DNA of 64,000 nt from Collybia mongolica (Eukaryota; Basidiomycota; Agaricomycetes; Agaricales; Clitocybaceae), in the NCBI GenBank assembly GCA_013420905.1, contig JAAXNY010000010.1, forward strand, positions 2,666,001 to 2,730,000, given 5' to 3'. The number at the start of each line of letters is the position of its first letter. Position 1 is the first letter of the stretch. The translations under genes were made by a program, and so were the position numbers. Below are positions 34,066 to 45,836 of this stretch, piece after piece. The notes beneath the pieces were generated by a model. That model had not been told where the DNA came from, did not search any database, and saw nothing but the letters and a program-made list of their open reading frames with translations.

Positions 34066-35857
34066 TCATTTCTTCGTTCTTGCTTTCTTCCCACCACTCG
34101 TTCCATCCTCCGCTTTATCATCGCCAGCACCCTGTTTCATGGTTCATCAGTCCGTGCAAGACGGCCGTGACGATAGGCAGAATCATTACCTTGCGCTTGG
34201 TACCCTTCCCTTTTGTACTGACCGTTTTAGATGCTTTTCCTTTCCCTTTTGCTGAAGATGTTTTCTCCTTCGGTTTGACAGTAAAGAATCCGTCCAGCCT
34301 GCCCTGCTGCTTACTGTTAAGGAATTTCTGCAGTTTTTCTGCACCTTTGCGAACGCGTTCTTCGCTGTATTAAATTGTTTAGGATGATCACCACCAAATG
34401 GAGATACCACAATCACCTGAATCCCTTTTCCGTCACCAAAAACTGAACGAGCCCTTCCACGTCAGGATCTTTCCATTCCAGCTATTGTTCTCGCGTTAGT
34501 CATTGTATGAAATATGCAAGACCGTCTGAGCGACTCACCTCAATATCGTCAGCTGGCAAAACATCAGGTTTCATGAACACCTTTTTCGCGTCCTCCCAGG
34601 GCCATTCCTCGGGAATCTGGATACCGCCTTTCCCTTTTTTGCTTTTTGCTTTTTTCTTAGGCTTTGGTTTGGGTTTCTCCTCGTTTTCATTACCTGATAC
34701 ATCTGGACGCTCAACGTCTGATGTGGGAGCAGGTTCGTCTTCGTCCGATTCGGATTGAGCGGCGTCTGCTGCTGCTTTCTCTGCCGCTCTAAAATCTTTA
34801 CCATCAACAATTGGTTTTGGTAAGACCGACTGGACTGACTTTTCACGTAGATATTTTACAACGCCTTTCAGCCCACCGTATTCCCTAATAAGTTTCAACG
34901 CCGATTTTGGCCCAACGCCTTTAATGGGCTCAAGGTAATCACAGCCGAGAAGGAGGCAGAGGTCGACGAACTGGACCCGAGTCCAAAATTTTGTTAACAT
35001 TCTGTGTTTTGTGGAGAGGAGAGAAAAGTACCTGACTCATACTCATATCTAGGCCGTCAAGTGCAGCTTGTAGGTTTATTTCGCTGATCGGCTGCTTCTT
35101 TGCTTCCGAGAAAGTGAGGTGGCGGAACAGGATGGGCGCGGAGAACGTCAGTGTGTCCATATCTTCTGAACCAGCTGCGTAGACCTATTGTGTGTCATGG
35201 ACTTGTATGAATACGAAACTGATGCATGACACACCTTGCCACCACGCGCCAATTCAGCACACTGTGCTTCCGCTTCTGAAGGTGCCTACTTACTGTGTCA
35301 GTAGCGGAATAAATATGATCAAGGCGATAACTCACGACAACAACGGGAATCCCCATAAGCCCAAGCAATCGTCGACATTCTTCGTTGTGTTCTCGCGTAA
35401 CTTTCACAGTTCTTCGTGAAAACTTGTCCATCTCCTCAACGGTACCTGTCTCTTTGGCCTCCTCATTATCTTCTTGTGCCTCAGCCCGTCTTTCAAATCG
35501 CTTGGACAGCTAAATGACACGTGCTGAATAGTGACCCGATAAATAGAACACGGCCTATAAACTCACCACTCCTTTCTTCATCTCGGGAGGCTTCCCATCA
35601 AACACATAAGCTGGCTTGATACCGTTCTCCACAATCCGTATAGTCCTGTAGAAAAACCCCATGAGGTGACTCGTCGTTTCTCCCGCGTCGTTCGTCAACA
35701 TTTCACCGTCCTTTTGTCGGACAGCAATGAGGAATTGATAGATAGACATTGAGGCGTCGATGGCCACCTTGCGGCCGAAAAGGGTTTTAATATCATGTTC
35801 TTTGATGGATGCAGGCGCATGTTCAGAAAGCAGACCTGTGAGGCCCTTGATACCCAT
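34066..35857 (-). CDS. FEN1: Flap endonuclease 1 (FEN1/RAD27)
   Basis: Eight exons: 35567-35857, 35336-35509, 35235-35285, 35032-35184, 34539-34970, 34417-34481, 34190-34364 and 34066-34131. They give 468 residues with consistent phases. The N-domain starts [10 protein letters not shown] with [14 protein letters not shown] (metal Asp) and YVFDGKPP (metal Asp). The I-domain has [12 protein letters not shown] (metal Glu pair), AGSEDMDTL (metal Asp) and [10 protein letters not shown] (metal Asp), then the helix-hairpin-helix [13 protein letters not shown]. The C-terminal PIP box QGRLDGFF binds PCNA and is followed by a lysine-rich tail. FEN1 removes 5' flaps in Okazaki fragment maturation and long-patch base excision repair. 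An insertion of about 55 residues (285-339, acidic then lysine-rich) makes it longer than the usual ~380. Confidence 0.96.
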
Positions 35858-36101
35858 GGTAGATGAAGAATATAGTGCTGGTTGTTGAGTCGTCTGTTGT
35901 GGAATATAGTCACGAAGTCACGAGACCGTGACTCATGATATTGAACTTGGAGCTGGACCTAACGTTAATTTGAACGTTGCCATTTTTCCGCCATGCACAA
36001 AGGACGAATACCCGCACAATGACTTAATTTCAGGCTCCTAAGGTTCAGCATCACGGCATGAAAGGAGGAAAGGGGAGGCAGTAATATGGATTCAAAAAGG
36101 T

Positions 36102-36202
36102 TGGACGTTCAGGGGATTGAACCCTGGACCTTATACACACGATTACCGCACGCAAGTGTGGCTTTTTGCAAAGCATACGCGCTACCACTGCGCTAAACGC
36201 CC
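36102..36202 (-). tRNA. tRNA-Ala(UGC) with intron, copy 3
   Basis: Same cloverleaf, anticodon TGC, G3:U70 and ~28 nt intron as the copy at 764-864, to which it looks identical. A T-run on the coding strand follows the 3' end (complement of 36094-36098). It lies between FEN1 and the secreted GH35 gene. Confidence 0.93.
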
Positions 36203-36430
36203 ATGAAATGACAGCCTCAGCGATCATCACTATTCACAATGTGTTTATTTCCCCAAACATGTCCAAGCCAACGTTGCGAAATTCGAGCCCAACTTGATCA
36301 TGACTCGAGGTGACGGACATTTCCTTCCTGAAGTCCCTAATCTCCACCCTCTTTGGTAATGTTGAACGTTCTTCCCTATAAGAGATACAATATCGAATGT
36401 TGTCCTTTATGATACGGGGTTGATCCTTTT

Positions 36431-39400
36431 TTACTGCCCGCGAAGGCTATCCCAGCCAGGATTGTTCATAGTCACTGCACCGACCCCTCCACGATAAATG
36501 CCTGTCGTCACTAGCTTCAAGCTCGTGATCCTGAGATCTCCTTCACCCTGGCCGAGTGACCATAAACTAACTGCCACAGTGTTCTCTCCGTGGTAGTTGA
36601 GAATGCCCTCTTGCACGACGAACGAAAACTGTGGTCCTACATTGGCTACTCGTTTACCCATTTGCCAGCCATTTACATAGAGTTGAGCTGTGTGCGGAAT
36701 CAGTAAACCGCGGATAGCCCTCATACCATGACATACCTCGATAATTGGCTGGCTGGGAGTCGAATACAATAGAAAGCAGAATATCGTGATCCGCAGGCAA
36801 GTTAAGTTTGAAGGTTGTGCGGAAAAATCCCACCTATAGAAACCAGACTCATAAATATTGCGAAGGTTCAAGTTGCTGCAGCACATACCCCAGGTCTTTC
36901 AAGCCCTTTGAAAGGTGTTCGTAATTCCCAAGTTGAATCGTCGAACCCGGGCAGATGCCAACCCATACGCTGATCGAAATTTGAGCAGGTCTATTGAAGA
37001 TCAGAAATAAGAGCATCTTACTTCGGCATATAAACCACCTGGAAAATGGAGATGAGATGACAGTGATCGACGATAGGTAGGCACGCGTACCTTCGTTGAG
37101 GATTTTTCTTGTTTTGTCAGGGAAATCCTCTCCGCCAAAGTTTCCTGCAAGCATCCATTTAGTAAATTGCTCGTTTTCGTTACGTCCTTCAAGATAATAT
37201 CCCTAAAGCAAATGATGAACGAGTTGCGATGGAGTTCGACTGCGGGATATACCTGGATGCCTTTGGGCTGATGAACATCGCGTTGGCGACCTCCTGGAGT
37301 ACAACATACAATTTGACCGGCTAAGTTATGTCCCATGTGACTGATAACCTTATGAGTTCCAGAAGTAGTCGTCAAGACCAATCAGAGCTTACTCCTGCAA
37401 GATTGTCACGTAATTTTTCCCCTCACGCAGCATGTCCGGAGTTACTGGCCAAGATTCGTTGTTAGTGGGTCGTGAGGTGTACGAACCTCCAAGATAATGT
37501 TCGTTCAACCACGCCGAAGCAGCGAAGTATTGACCTCCAGATACGGAGATATTCACTGCGGTCGGAGCGCCGATGTCGGCGCTATGCTCAAAGGTTCCTC
37601 GCCAAACAAGGTTACCGCCCTGACAAAGTGAACGTGTCAAACATGTTATGAATACCCTGATGAGAAGAGCCTACGTGGAAACCATAATCATCAGCATATA
37701 AGATCCAAGGGCCGCCATAATACGGAGGGAATTTGCTGGTTGTTTCAGTATGATCCGCAAGCACCATCCCCGACTCATCGAAGTCTTCCGTGATTTCTGG
37801 TAGTGAATCTGCGTACTTCCACTTTGCTTTCATCAGGTCGGGCAACCCTTGGTTTATGCTGTCCACCGTTCGCCGCGAAGGACCAGCAAGGGTGGCTTCA
37901 AATGCCCCTAACGCATTCTTAGTGACACCAGATACCCTTTCCCCGTTCCACGAGATTGATTTGATCTGACTCGTCCCGAATACCATCAATGTCGCCGCAG
38001 CTTCCAGGTCACCCGTTAAAGCAAGGGTACTGCCCTTTACTACCGCCTTTCGGACAAGATATGGACCACAGATGAGGAAGGGTGTCGTGGCATTTAAGTC
38101 TTCAAATTCCTCAAAATCGCCGCCCTCCTCAGCAGCAATGGTTGGCATCCAAAACCTAGTAGCTGCCTTGTAGTCGGCAAGAAGCACGGTGAGACTTTGC
38201 TTTCCAGTACGCATGTGGATTGAGGTCATCCCGGATGCGACAGAAAACGTAAGTGCGACGGCTTTTTTCTTCTACTCGTATCGTTGGCATAGAGTATCAT
38301 AACATTGACGGGAGGCTACTTACCGTCGAGTATTTGCTATTCACTTTTGTAGGACCAGTAACGGTGACTTTAGGTTGAGAACCAAACGTGAATGCCATTT
38401 GATATACCATGCCCGCCGTCCCGTACACCACCACCGTGTCATCTCCATCGAAGTTAAACGTGCTGAGAAGATTCGCCGTAGAGTAAAGAAGATTCTGTCC
38501 CTTCCCAAACAGTAAGTCGGTACTGTGGTTCGGGCATATGAGGGGGAGAACATGGATTTCGAGACATGGATATTACATACACGGTTATGAGTCCATCGCG
38601 ACCAGGTAAAACAACGGGCAACCTGGCCTGGCTCATGCCCACAGTTAGGTCAAATGACAGCATATCCCTGGATAATGTTCCGCTTTCTCAAACACCTGTC
38701 ATGTAAGAACAAGGAAATACATACCATACACTAGTATTCACGTGCCGTGTGATATAGAACGAGCTCCCGGTGATCGGATTCCTCAGATGGGTCGTCGACA
38801 CGCCCATAACTGTGGTGTTATCTTCCCCAATCCAATCCGTCATTCGCATGTCCGGGAAGGAACGTAAGAAGAAGGCTTGAAGTTTAACTTCATCATACTT
38901 TTCAGACAGGGCTCGAGACTCCCGAACAGGGGCACCCCAGTCCTAAAATGAGACCATTCAATTGATACAGTAACACAACCAACCAGATACTGACATATGA
39001 TGTGTATGAGGCTAATAGACAAACTATTAAGGATATATTTCTGCGTCGAGGGTGAACGTGACTTACAACTGTGAGGAATTTGTCCCCAAGACGTGCCGCC
39101 CTGTCTGAACTCAGTTAAAGTCACAGCAAAATAAAACACCGCCTACGTAAAACATATAGTAGGCAACCTATACAGGAATTTTCAGTGAGGTTGTGTACAT
39201 TTAAAGGGAAGATGCCTACCGCTGTAACACCATTGGCCCATAAATGATGATTGTACACTCTTTGGAAGCTAAAAAGCGTGCCCGTGCTGTTAGGCAAAAT
39301 ATATATTATAGCTAATGGATATACTTTGGATTTGTCAATTGCCTGCAACCCTCATATCCGCCCGTTGATCCCCAGTGATCAATCCCTCCACCTTGGAACC

Positions 39401-40594
39401 TATTATAGATTAGGTGACCCTCATGCTCGGACACCCAGTACGAACTTACTCTGGGAAGAAAAAGGGAATTGAGGGTGTAATGCTTTTGTGATAAGTCCTC
39501 CATGCAGTTGGTATGTCTCTCCAGAACGTCGGGTTGGAACAATTGAAGCTAACGGGATAGGCGTCGATACCGTATATATTTGCTGAGTTGACGAGGTTCT
39601 GGAACATTCCAGGGTCGTTAACGGATGTAGGCACAACCTGTTTGGAAGGTGATTGGGATGAATACAACCACGAGGGCGTGATAGGAAACGCACAATGCCC
39701 ATGCGAAGCATTGATTGCCGAAGCTCTTCCACATACTCGTTTTGTCCAGCTAGGTTGCAGCATTAGAAACGCGATATGCGTAATAATAACAGCAAAGAGC
39801 CTACCCCCATTGTAAAATTCGTTTTCAATTTGCACCATGATTATTGGTCCGCCTTGCGTGATTTGGTTTTTTGCAATGATTGGTATGACCGCGTTGAACT
39901 GGGACAGATACTCAGAGTCAAGTGTGGAGGACATGTAGAAGACGCACATAATCTTGCCATGAATCATGGAAAGATGTTGCGTTACTCCTTAGTACACCGT
40001 TATACAAATTCCATGGCGTATCACCTGCTCGGCCTATTAGCTCAAGCATTGTTGCGTAACGAGAAGTGACAAACCCGGAATAGTGAGAACATGCCCTGGA
40101 ATACCACCCGCAGTCGTCTCTGAACTGAGAAACGGTTCGTTACGCCAGAATGACCGATTGCAGTAAAATGCTCACTTGATGTATGGTCCAGGGCGCGCAA
40201 TCACCCAAAGACCTTCTGCTTTTGCTGCGTCGAAGAAAGGTTGCAAATCATTGATACCCTCCAGATCAATGACGCCTTTTTTAGGATTGGTTAGGTGCCA
40301 GTGAACATACATCGAAATCGAGTTCAACCCAGAAGCTTTCGTTTTCTGCATGATGTCCTTCCACAAAGAAATGCTGGGTAACCTCCACCCATGGAACTCT
40401 CCGGCATGCAAGAATATACGTTTATCCTTGATAAAAAAGGAGTATGGGTCCCACCCTACAAGGTCTGTTAGACCTGTATTGTTAATAAACTGGTCCGGGG
40501 CGCGTATGATGTTGTGAATGGGCAGGATCTGCGCTTGTATCCCGCATATCACCGAGCTCACTGCGAGTACGACAGACAGGGAGAGTGTGCGCAT
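36431..40594 (-). CDS. Secreted GH35 beta-galactosidase
   Basis: A multi-exon gene starting at 40594, where MRTLSLSVVLAVSSVICG is a signal peptide; an in-frame ATG at 40648 would disrupt it and was rejected. Exon 1 ends at 40176. The following exons include 40071-40124, 39948-39987 and a 17-nt exon at 38995-39011 reading SYTSY. GH35 landmarks are FLHAGEFHGWRLPS, GLNSISMYVHWH, ARPGPYI, the acid/base Glu in MVQIENEF, GIDAYPVSFNCSNP, the nucleophile Glu in FFFPEFQGGGID, and GGTSWG. The beta-domains run to NNPGWDSLRGQ. All parts could be joined in frame, so the gene looks intact. An in-frame stretch of 24 nt just before GGTSWG is either an 8-residue insert or an unusually short intron. It is a paralog of the gene at 14798-19301 but lacks its membrane anchor. 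Confidence 0.9.
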
Positions 40595-40639
40595 GGCGGT
40601 CACTACCCGTGGAGTAACAAGCGGCGGGTGTGGATGACG

Positions 40640-40961
40640 AGAAACCAAATTCTATTTGTATGAAAGCTAAGTATGTGCGTAGTCCGGACCGCGGGACAAG
40701 AGTGCTGGCGGTACGTCGGGGATTTCAAGGCCATTCGCTGGTGATCACAAGGCCAAAGTCGCTCCGTGTGCGGTGATTACTGGAGAATCGAGTGGTGCTC
40801 AAGACCCTCTCACGGTTCTCGCTCCCACAGGAATCACTCGTTACATAGCGCAAGCATCCAGGCTGCCAAGAGCCAGTGCTAGGTGTTCCACGAAGCTCGT
40901 GCACTAGCACTTTCCTAGGGTTCCGGAAGAAACCCCTTATTTATTAACATCGTAGTTTCTA
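40640..40961. other. Upstream flank of the secreted GH35 gene
   Basis: Promoter side of the GH35 gene. No separate feature was recognised before the TIR element begins. Confidence 0.4.
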
Positions 40962-42537
40962 ACAGGTTAGTAACATGTTACATCAGCAAACCCTGATTTT
41001 TCCCACAAATAGCCGACAGGAACCGCAGCGTCTCTCAAATTCATTGGTGTCTTCACAGTGCTATGCAGAGCTGGACTTTGACTTCACAGTTCTGTGCAGA
41101 GTTGGATAGAGTACATTTGGCCTGTACAGATTGGGCCTTCTCTGTGCAGCTTTGTTTGGATGTTTCGGGCCTGTACATCATCATAAAGGAGCCCTTATTT
41201 CTATACAGATCATGTCAGATTAGCCACTAAGTCCATGTTGTTGAACAAGTAGCTTGATAAAAAAAACTGTAATGGGAACTAATAAGATGCATAAAATAGC
41301 TCCTCATCTATGTATTTATTCAGGAAGGATATGTTACTGTATTCCAATGTAGTTTCCTTCAACAATCTTGGATTGGCCTTTGTGCCAAACCAAGGGATTA
41401 AACCTGCAAGCATTTGTACTCATGCCAATGCTACCACATCTCCCTTGATGGTGTTGTTGCTTCTCCATGCCTGCTCCAAGAAGTACATATTTGGGTGGGT
41501 ATGTGCATGCATTATGGTCGAAACCCACACCCGTTTGAGTGGTGTGCGGGTTTCTCAGGCTGAGTTTCAAAATACTTAGTGCTTTTGTTCGAAGGTAGCT
41601 TGTGCAAACAACACCCACCTTCATCACCATCGACAATGACTGGACAACAGCCCCCCTCTCCACCTCCCTCAATCTCTGGCCATCCCTAGTGCCACATCAT
41701 GCTAACTGCCTGTCCCATGTCAGGAAGTACCCACCAGGTATGTTCACCCACCCTCGTACACCTGCCACATCACACTTATGCTTATGGCCCCAAACTTGGA
41801 ACTACCCCCAACAATGGCACAACAATGCAGCAAGGGACCTCCCTATCCCTTGACGACCCCAGTATGATTGCCACATTGCACTAATGGCCTGATGGATATG
41901 CAGAAATACATGGGGTGGTCATGGGTCTTATTGGTGGTCTTGGGGGGGATCGTTATCATGGTATGAGGTTTGGTGATATGTTGGAGGGCGTTGGCAGGGT
42001 TGGAAGGCAAGTGCTCATGTATCCTTAGTACTTGAACCGACTCATGTTTATTCCAGGATGCAATTGAAGAAAGGGAAGCTGACCCCGGATGACATGAATC
42101 TCGATATCATTCTCAACTAATTAGTAACCCATCCTTAATCTACCATATGCTTCCCATCTGCCATATATTTTCAGCTTATATTTATGCTTATACCCATGCT
42201 GGTGAATATATTTATTGCCACCTCATTTTGTGAACCTGTGTGATCCTCTAATGTTGAACATTCCTTGCCTGAATTCATTGCATTACCCAAAACAATACAG
42301 GGGATAGGTATGACTGGAAATCTCTATAGGGAATCCCCCTGTCCTGTGCAGTTATACACAGTGAAAATGATAGCTTACACAGTGATTCACAGAAAATCTG
42401 TGTCACCATACAGAGCTGCCACTATAGGGACGTGTACTGTGGACTCTGTGGTACTGTAGGTCTCTGCACAGTGCTGTCACACTAGGCACCAGACTGATCA
42501 GGATTTGCTGATGTAATAACATGTTAGTTATTAACTT
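40962..42537. mobile_element. Candidate non-autonomous TIR element, ~1.6 kb
   Basis: The ends are inverted copies. Left, CTAACAGGTTAGTAACATG then TTACATCAGCAAACCCTGAT; right, in reverse complement, CTAACATGTTATTACATCAG then CAAATCCTGAT. The match covers about 30 bp with few differences plus a 7 bp insertion in the left copy. The interior has many CTGTGCAGA/TCACAGTG-type short motifs and no coding frame with a transposase signature. Target-site duplications were not resolved, so the outer limits may be off by several bases. Confidence 0.5.
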
Positions 42538-42897
42538 GCTCAAAAGGGTATGTTAAATATTGTTAATAACCGAATTAAAAAACAGTTCCACAGATTGTTT
42601 GAATCTATCAACTCCTATTAATGATTAATCACTAACCATCTCCCCACACACTGTTACCTCAGGACTGCATGGTAATGGCATAATCCCACTTTTTGCCCAG
42701 TTTATCTGGACAGTTTTGGGCAACTTTAAGTGATTTTGACCCATATTTTTCATCTAGCCTCTGAAAGATTATTGGAAAATTATGGAAATCACAATTTTTC
42801 TCATATTGCTCTAATACTATATCCTAACATCATCATCATGGCTTCTGTCTCATGCATAGTCTTACAAGCTCTAAAAACCTTACTTGACTGACCTTAC

Positions 42898-43157
42898 TGT
42901 TGGATTGGCAAGGGTGCCGATGCCTGAACGCCAAGCCGCACGCGAGGTCATACCATCTGCACGTTACCTTTTCCATTTCATATTTGTACTGTACAACCTT
43001 TACCCTCATTCCATAAAGTCCCTGCTAGTCCCGTTATCTCCCTACAACCCCTATTCCTTTTCACAGAAATACCTGTTAGTTTTCGTCGTCTCACCTCAGC
43101 TGTTGCCTTTGCTCTCGCGTGCACACCTGAGACTGACTCCGTGTCTAGATTCTTACA
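42898..43157 (+). repeat. Copia 5' LTR (shortened)
   Basis: 260 bp, from TGTTGGATTGG to TCTAGATTCTTACA. Compared with the 3' LTR it lacks about 120 bp. In the 3' LTR that segment lies between two 34 bp near-identical repeats (56864-56897 and 56984-57017). The missing part contains the only obvious TATA box. Confidence 0.93.
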
Positions 43158-43169
43158 GGTTATGGGCCC
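43158..43169 (+). other. Copia primer-binding site (initiator tRNA-Met, internal)
   Basis: The bases GGTTATGGGCCC follow the 5' LTR directly. Their complement GGGCCCATAACC matches the anticodon stem-loop region of fungal initiator tRNA-Met (GGGCUCAUAACC in yeast) rather than a tRNA 3' end. This is the half-tRNA priming arrangement known from copia and related elements. The assignment is by comparison with remembered tRNA sequence. Confidence 0.6.
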
Positions 43170-44244
43170 CAACACTGCTGCTACCATATCTCCTACCCCT
43201 ATCATAACCATGTCATCTTCTTTGCATTCTCTCACCACTGACGTTCTTCCTTCCACCGTACCCAAGCTCGAAGCTACTGGGCTGAACTGGACTGTGTTCA
43301 ATATGCGGTTCAAAGATGCTCTTGAGGCTAAGGGGTACTGGGGCCATTTTGATGGCACCTCGCCGTGCCCCACATTGAAGTCACCTGCGTCAGCCGATGA
43401 GACAGCTGCTCATGCCGTGTGGACCAAGAATGAGCGTATTGCAAAATCCCTCCTCACTCAAAAAATCCCCGACTCTACCCTGATTCTCGTCCATGGCAAA
43501 GCTCTTGTCAAGGACCATTGGGATGCTATTGTCACTGAGTACACTGAGAAGGGAGTCTACACTCAGACGGACTTGAAGACGAAGTTCCTGAACATGAAGT
43601 GCCCTGATAAGGGCAATGTTCATGCTTTTATGGAATCGTTACGCACTGAAAAGGAGAAGCTCACTACCTATGGTGTCACCATTAGTGTCAAAGATTATTG
43701 TTCCACCATCATTAATTCGTTACCTCAGCACCTCTCTCGATTCGCTGCCCAGCTCCTAGCCATTTCCCGAATCCCTCTTGACGGAAGCCATGCTATTAAA
43801 GCCATTCATCCCAACATCTTGATCACTCTGATTGTCGAGGAGTCTGAATGCGTTATCACCCAACGCAAATCGCACTGTGCTGGAAGCTCAAAGTCAAAAG
43901 CCGAAGATGAGGCTTTATCTGTCTCATCGGGGAGGAGCCATAACTCCCCACGGCGGCCGCGTGGAGAATGCTGGAACTGTGGTGACAAAGGACACTTCCG
44001 GGATAAGTGCCCCAAACCTGTGAAGTCGTCCAGTGGTGACAAGAAGGGTTCCTCAAAGGTGAGCGGCTCTGCTAATGCTGCTGTCAAGGACTCTGGCTCA
44101 GATAGCGAAGATTGTGCCTTTGCGATGGAATCCGACTTGGACTCAGACCATGAATCCATGTCGATGGCGTTGACAGACATGTCCGGCTGGGTTACAGACG
44201 GGTCAATGCCCAAATTACAGCCTGTATCTGACTCCGAGGATGAG
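43162..44244 (+). pseudogene. Copia gag segment with zinc knuckle
   Basis: An open frame from an ATG at 43162 (inside the PBS) or, more likely, 43210 (MSSSLHSL). It encodes a UBN2/Copia-type gag: LEATGLNWTVFNMRFKDAL, then a helical domain, then the zinc knuckle CWNCGDKGHFRDKC and a long acidic serine-rich tail. The frame is cut at 44244 in DSEDE by the LINE insertion and resumes at 45837. It is intact up to that point. Confidence 0.85.
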
Positions 44245-45836
44245 GAAAGCTGGTGGAAAGGAGTCATGTCCGCTCCCGTGCGCTCCAGGCCTCACATGCC
44301 TTTCGACGCCTCATCGATGGGAACCACAAATTCTCTGTCAAGACCCTCAATGCCCGCAACCCAAGCCGTAGGCTCGGTAAACTAGTATCACCCATCGTAG
44401 AGGCCTGGTCTAACCTTGGCCTTTCTTCCCTGGATCTGGACCCTGTCCACCCACTCAACCAACCAGGCATGTGCCCCAAGGACCTGTTCCCTGGTCGCAT
44501 TGTCTACGACATTGTCACCCCCCCCACCTAAGGGCAGTGATCACTGCGAGGAATTCATGAAAGACTGCACCACATCGCTGAAGAGCGCTGTCGATGAGGC
44601 CTCTCATTCCCCATGGAGCATCTGCATTATCACTGATGCATCCACCCCCCCTCCTCCCATGCAGTCAGTCGCAGTGTACCGCGTCTGGCACGATGGAGAC
44701 TTATATGAGGACTGGTTTGCTACCGGCCTATCTACGTCTGATGACGCCGAGCTGCGAGCGATTGCGGAAGGCGCCTAACAGGCAGCTGACATTGGACGAG
44801 AGGACATCCATGATGTCCATATCTTCTCTGACTCCATCAATGCCCTCAGGCGTTCCCTCGATGCGTTGCACCACTCAGGTCAAGCATCAGCCCTCAAAGT
44901 GTGCAATGTGCTGCTGCCTTGGCTGCAGCTCCGCGCCATCCACAAGATTCACCTCCACCATATTACAAGTGGTGTGGAGATCGAAGACCACCAACTGGCA
45001 CACATCAGCGCCGTCTCAACTCGTGTTGAGGCAGGTGGAGCGCCGGTTATATCTGCTGACTTTGCACGACGCGAAGCAGTTACACGCATGCTTGACGGCT
45101 GGAAGTCTCTCTTCCAGTCCAAGAAGTACATTGGCTCCAATTTCCTGACGCTCTATGTGAAAAAGGACACCCCGCTCACTCCAACCCATGTAAACAATGG
45201 GCCGTGGATGCGCAAGACTGGTAGACTGGTCACAGCCATGCTCTGACTGCCCGATTGGTGCAATGCATCACCGGACACGCTCCAATTGGGGCGTTCCGAT
45301 CGCGATTCTTCAAGGAAGAATCTGTCTCCTGTAGGTGCGGTGCTCCCTTGGAAACCGTACAACACATCCTATTCGACTGTCCATGACACGGGTGGGAAGA
45401 CAAGCCCAGCTGCCAGCTGTGCTATGCGTGGCTGGTTGAATTCCTCTCGGAGAACAAAAGCGCTTTCGCGTTCGATGTTCCCTAGTCCTAAACAGGCTAG
45501 GGGCGGTACTCAGTGTTCTAAGTGACGGCTATAGGGTGCTCCCTGCCCGAACATGCAAACCTGGATAATCAGTGGACTTGAAGCCACCACCTGCTGCGGA
45601 GCGCCGCAGCAGGGGGCCCACCCCCTGGCATAGATTGGCCCTTCCGGCCTGTGTACAACAAGCTCTGGCTCCATTCGCTAGTCCGACCCCGGTCGGGCGA
45701 GCACCCTAGCCCTGCAGCGCTTTGTCTCCTGCCCCCCCTCTCCCCCCTTTTCCCAATTACTACTTGTAGTGACCAGCACATGTATTACATACAGTTGGTA
45801 TATAAAATGTTGAACCAAAAAAAAAAAAAAAAAAAA
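44245..45836 (+). mobile_element. 5'-truncated LINE with RNase H domain, plus orientation
   Basis: A 1.6 kb insertion in the Copia gag, flanked by 15 bp target duplications GACTCYGAGGATGAG at 44230-44244 and 45837-45851 (one mismatch). It ends in a poly(A) run preceded by TATATAAAATGTTGAACC. The coding remnant is the C-terminal end of a LINE ORF2: an RNase H domain (CIITDASTPPPP, ELRAIAEG, IFSDSINALRRSLDALHHS) followed by GWKSLFQSKKYIGSNF. A TAA at about 44776 and frame changes make it non-coding. The RNase H domain, poly(A) tail and TSD length fit a Tad1/I-like LINE mobilised by target-primed reverse transcription. Confidence 0.9.
45590..45613 (+). other. Perfect 10-bp stem-loop in the LINE 3' region
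   Basis: CCTGCTGCGG, loop AGCG, CCGCAGCAGG. It lies about 220 bp before the poly(A). The minus-strand LINE copy has a degenerate counterpart at about 48495-48520. Confidence 0.6.

Noticed and set aside
37318..37345. 24-nt intron in the secreted GH35 near HNLAG
   Set aside because: The sequence reads in frame without splicing (GQIVCCTPGG), and 24 nt is shorter than other introns here.
40595..40648. Upstream ATG at 40648 as start of the secreted GH35
   Set aside because: It would place 18 polar residues before the signal peptide; the ATG at 40594 gives a normal signal sequence.
44594..45246. Overlapping frames of 126-184 codons read as separate genes
   Set aside because: They are alternative frames over the truncated LINE ORF2 RNase H region and lie between clear TSDs.
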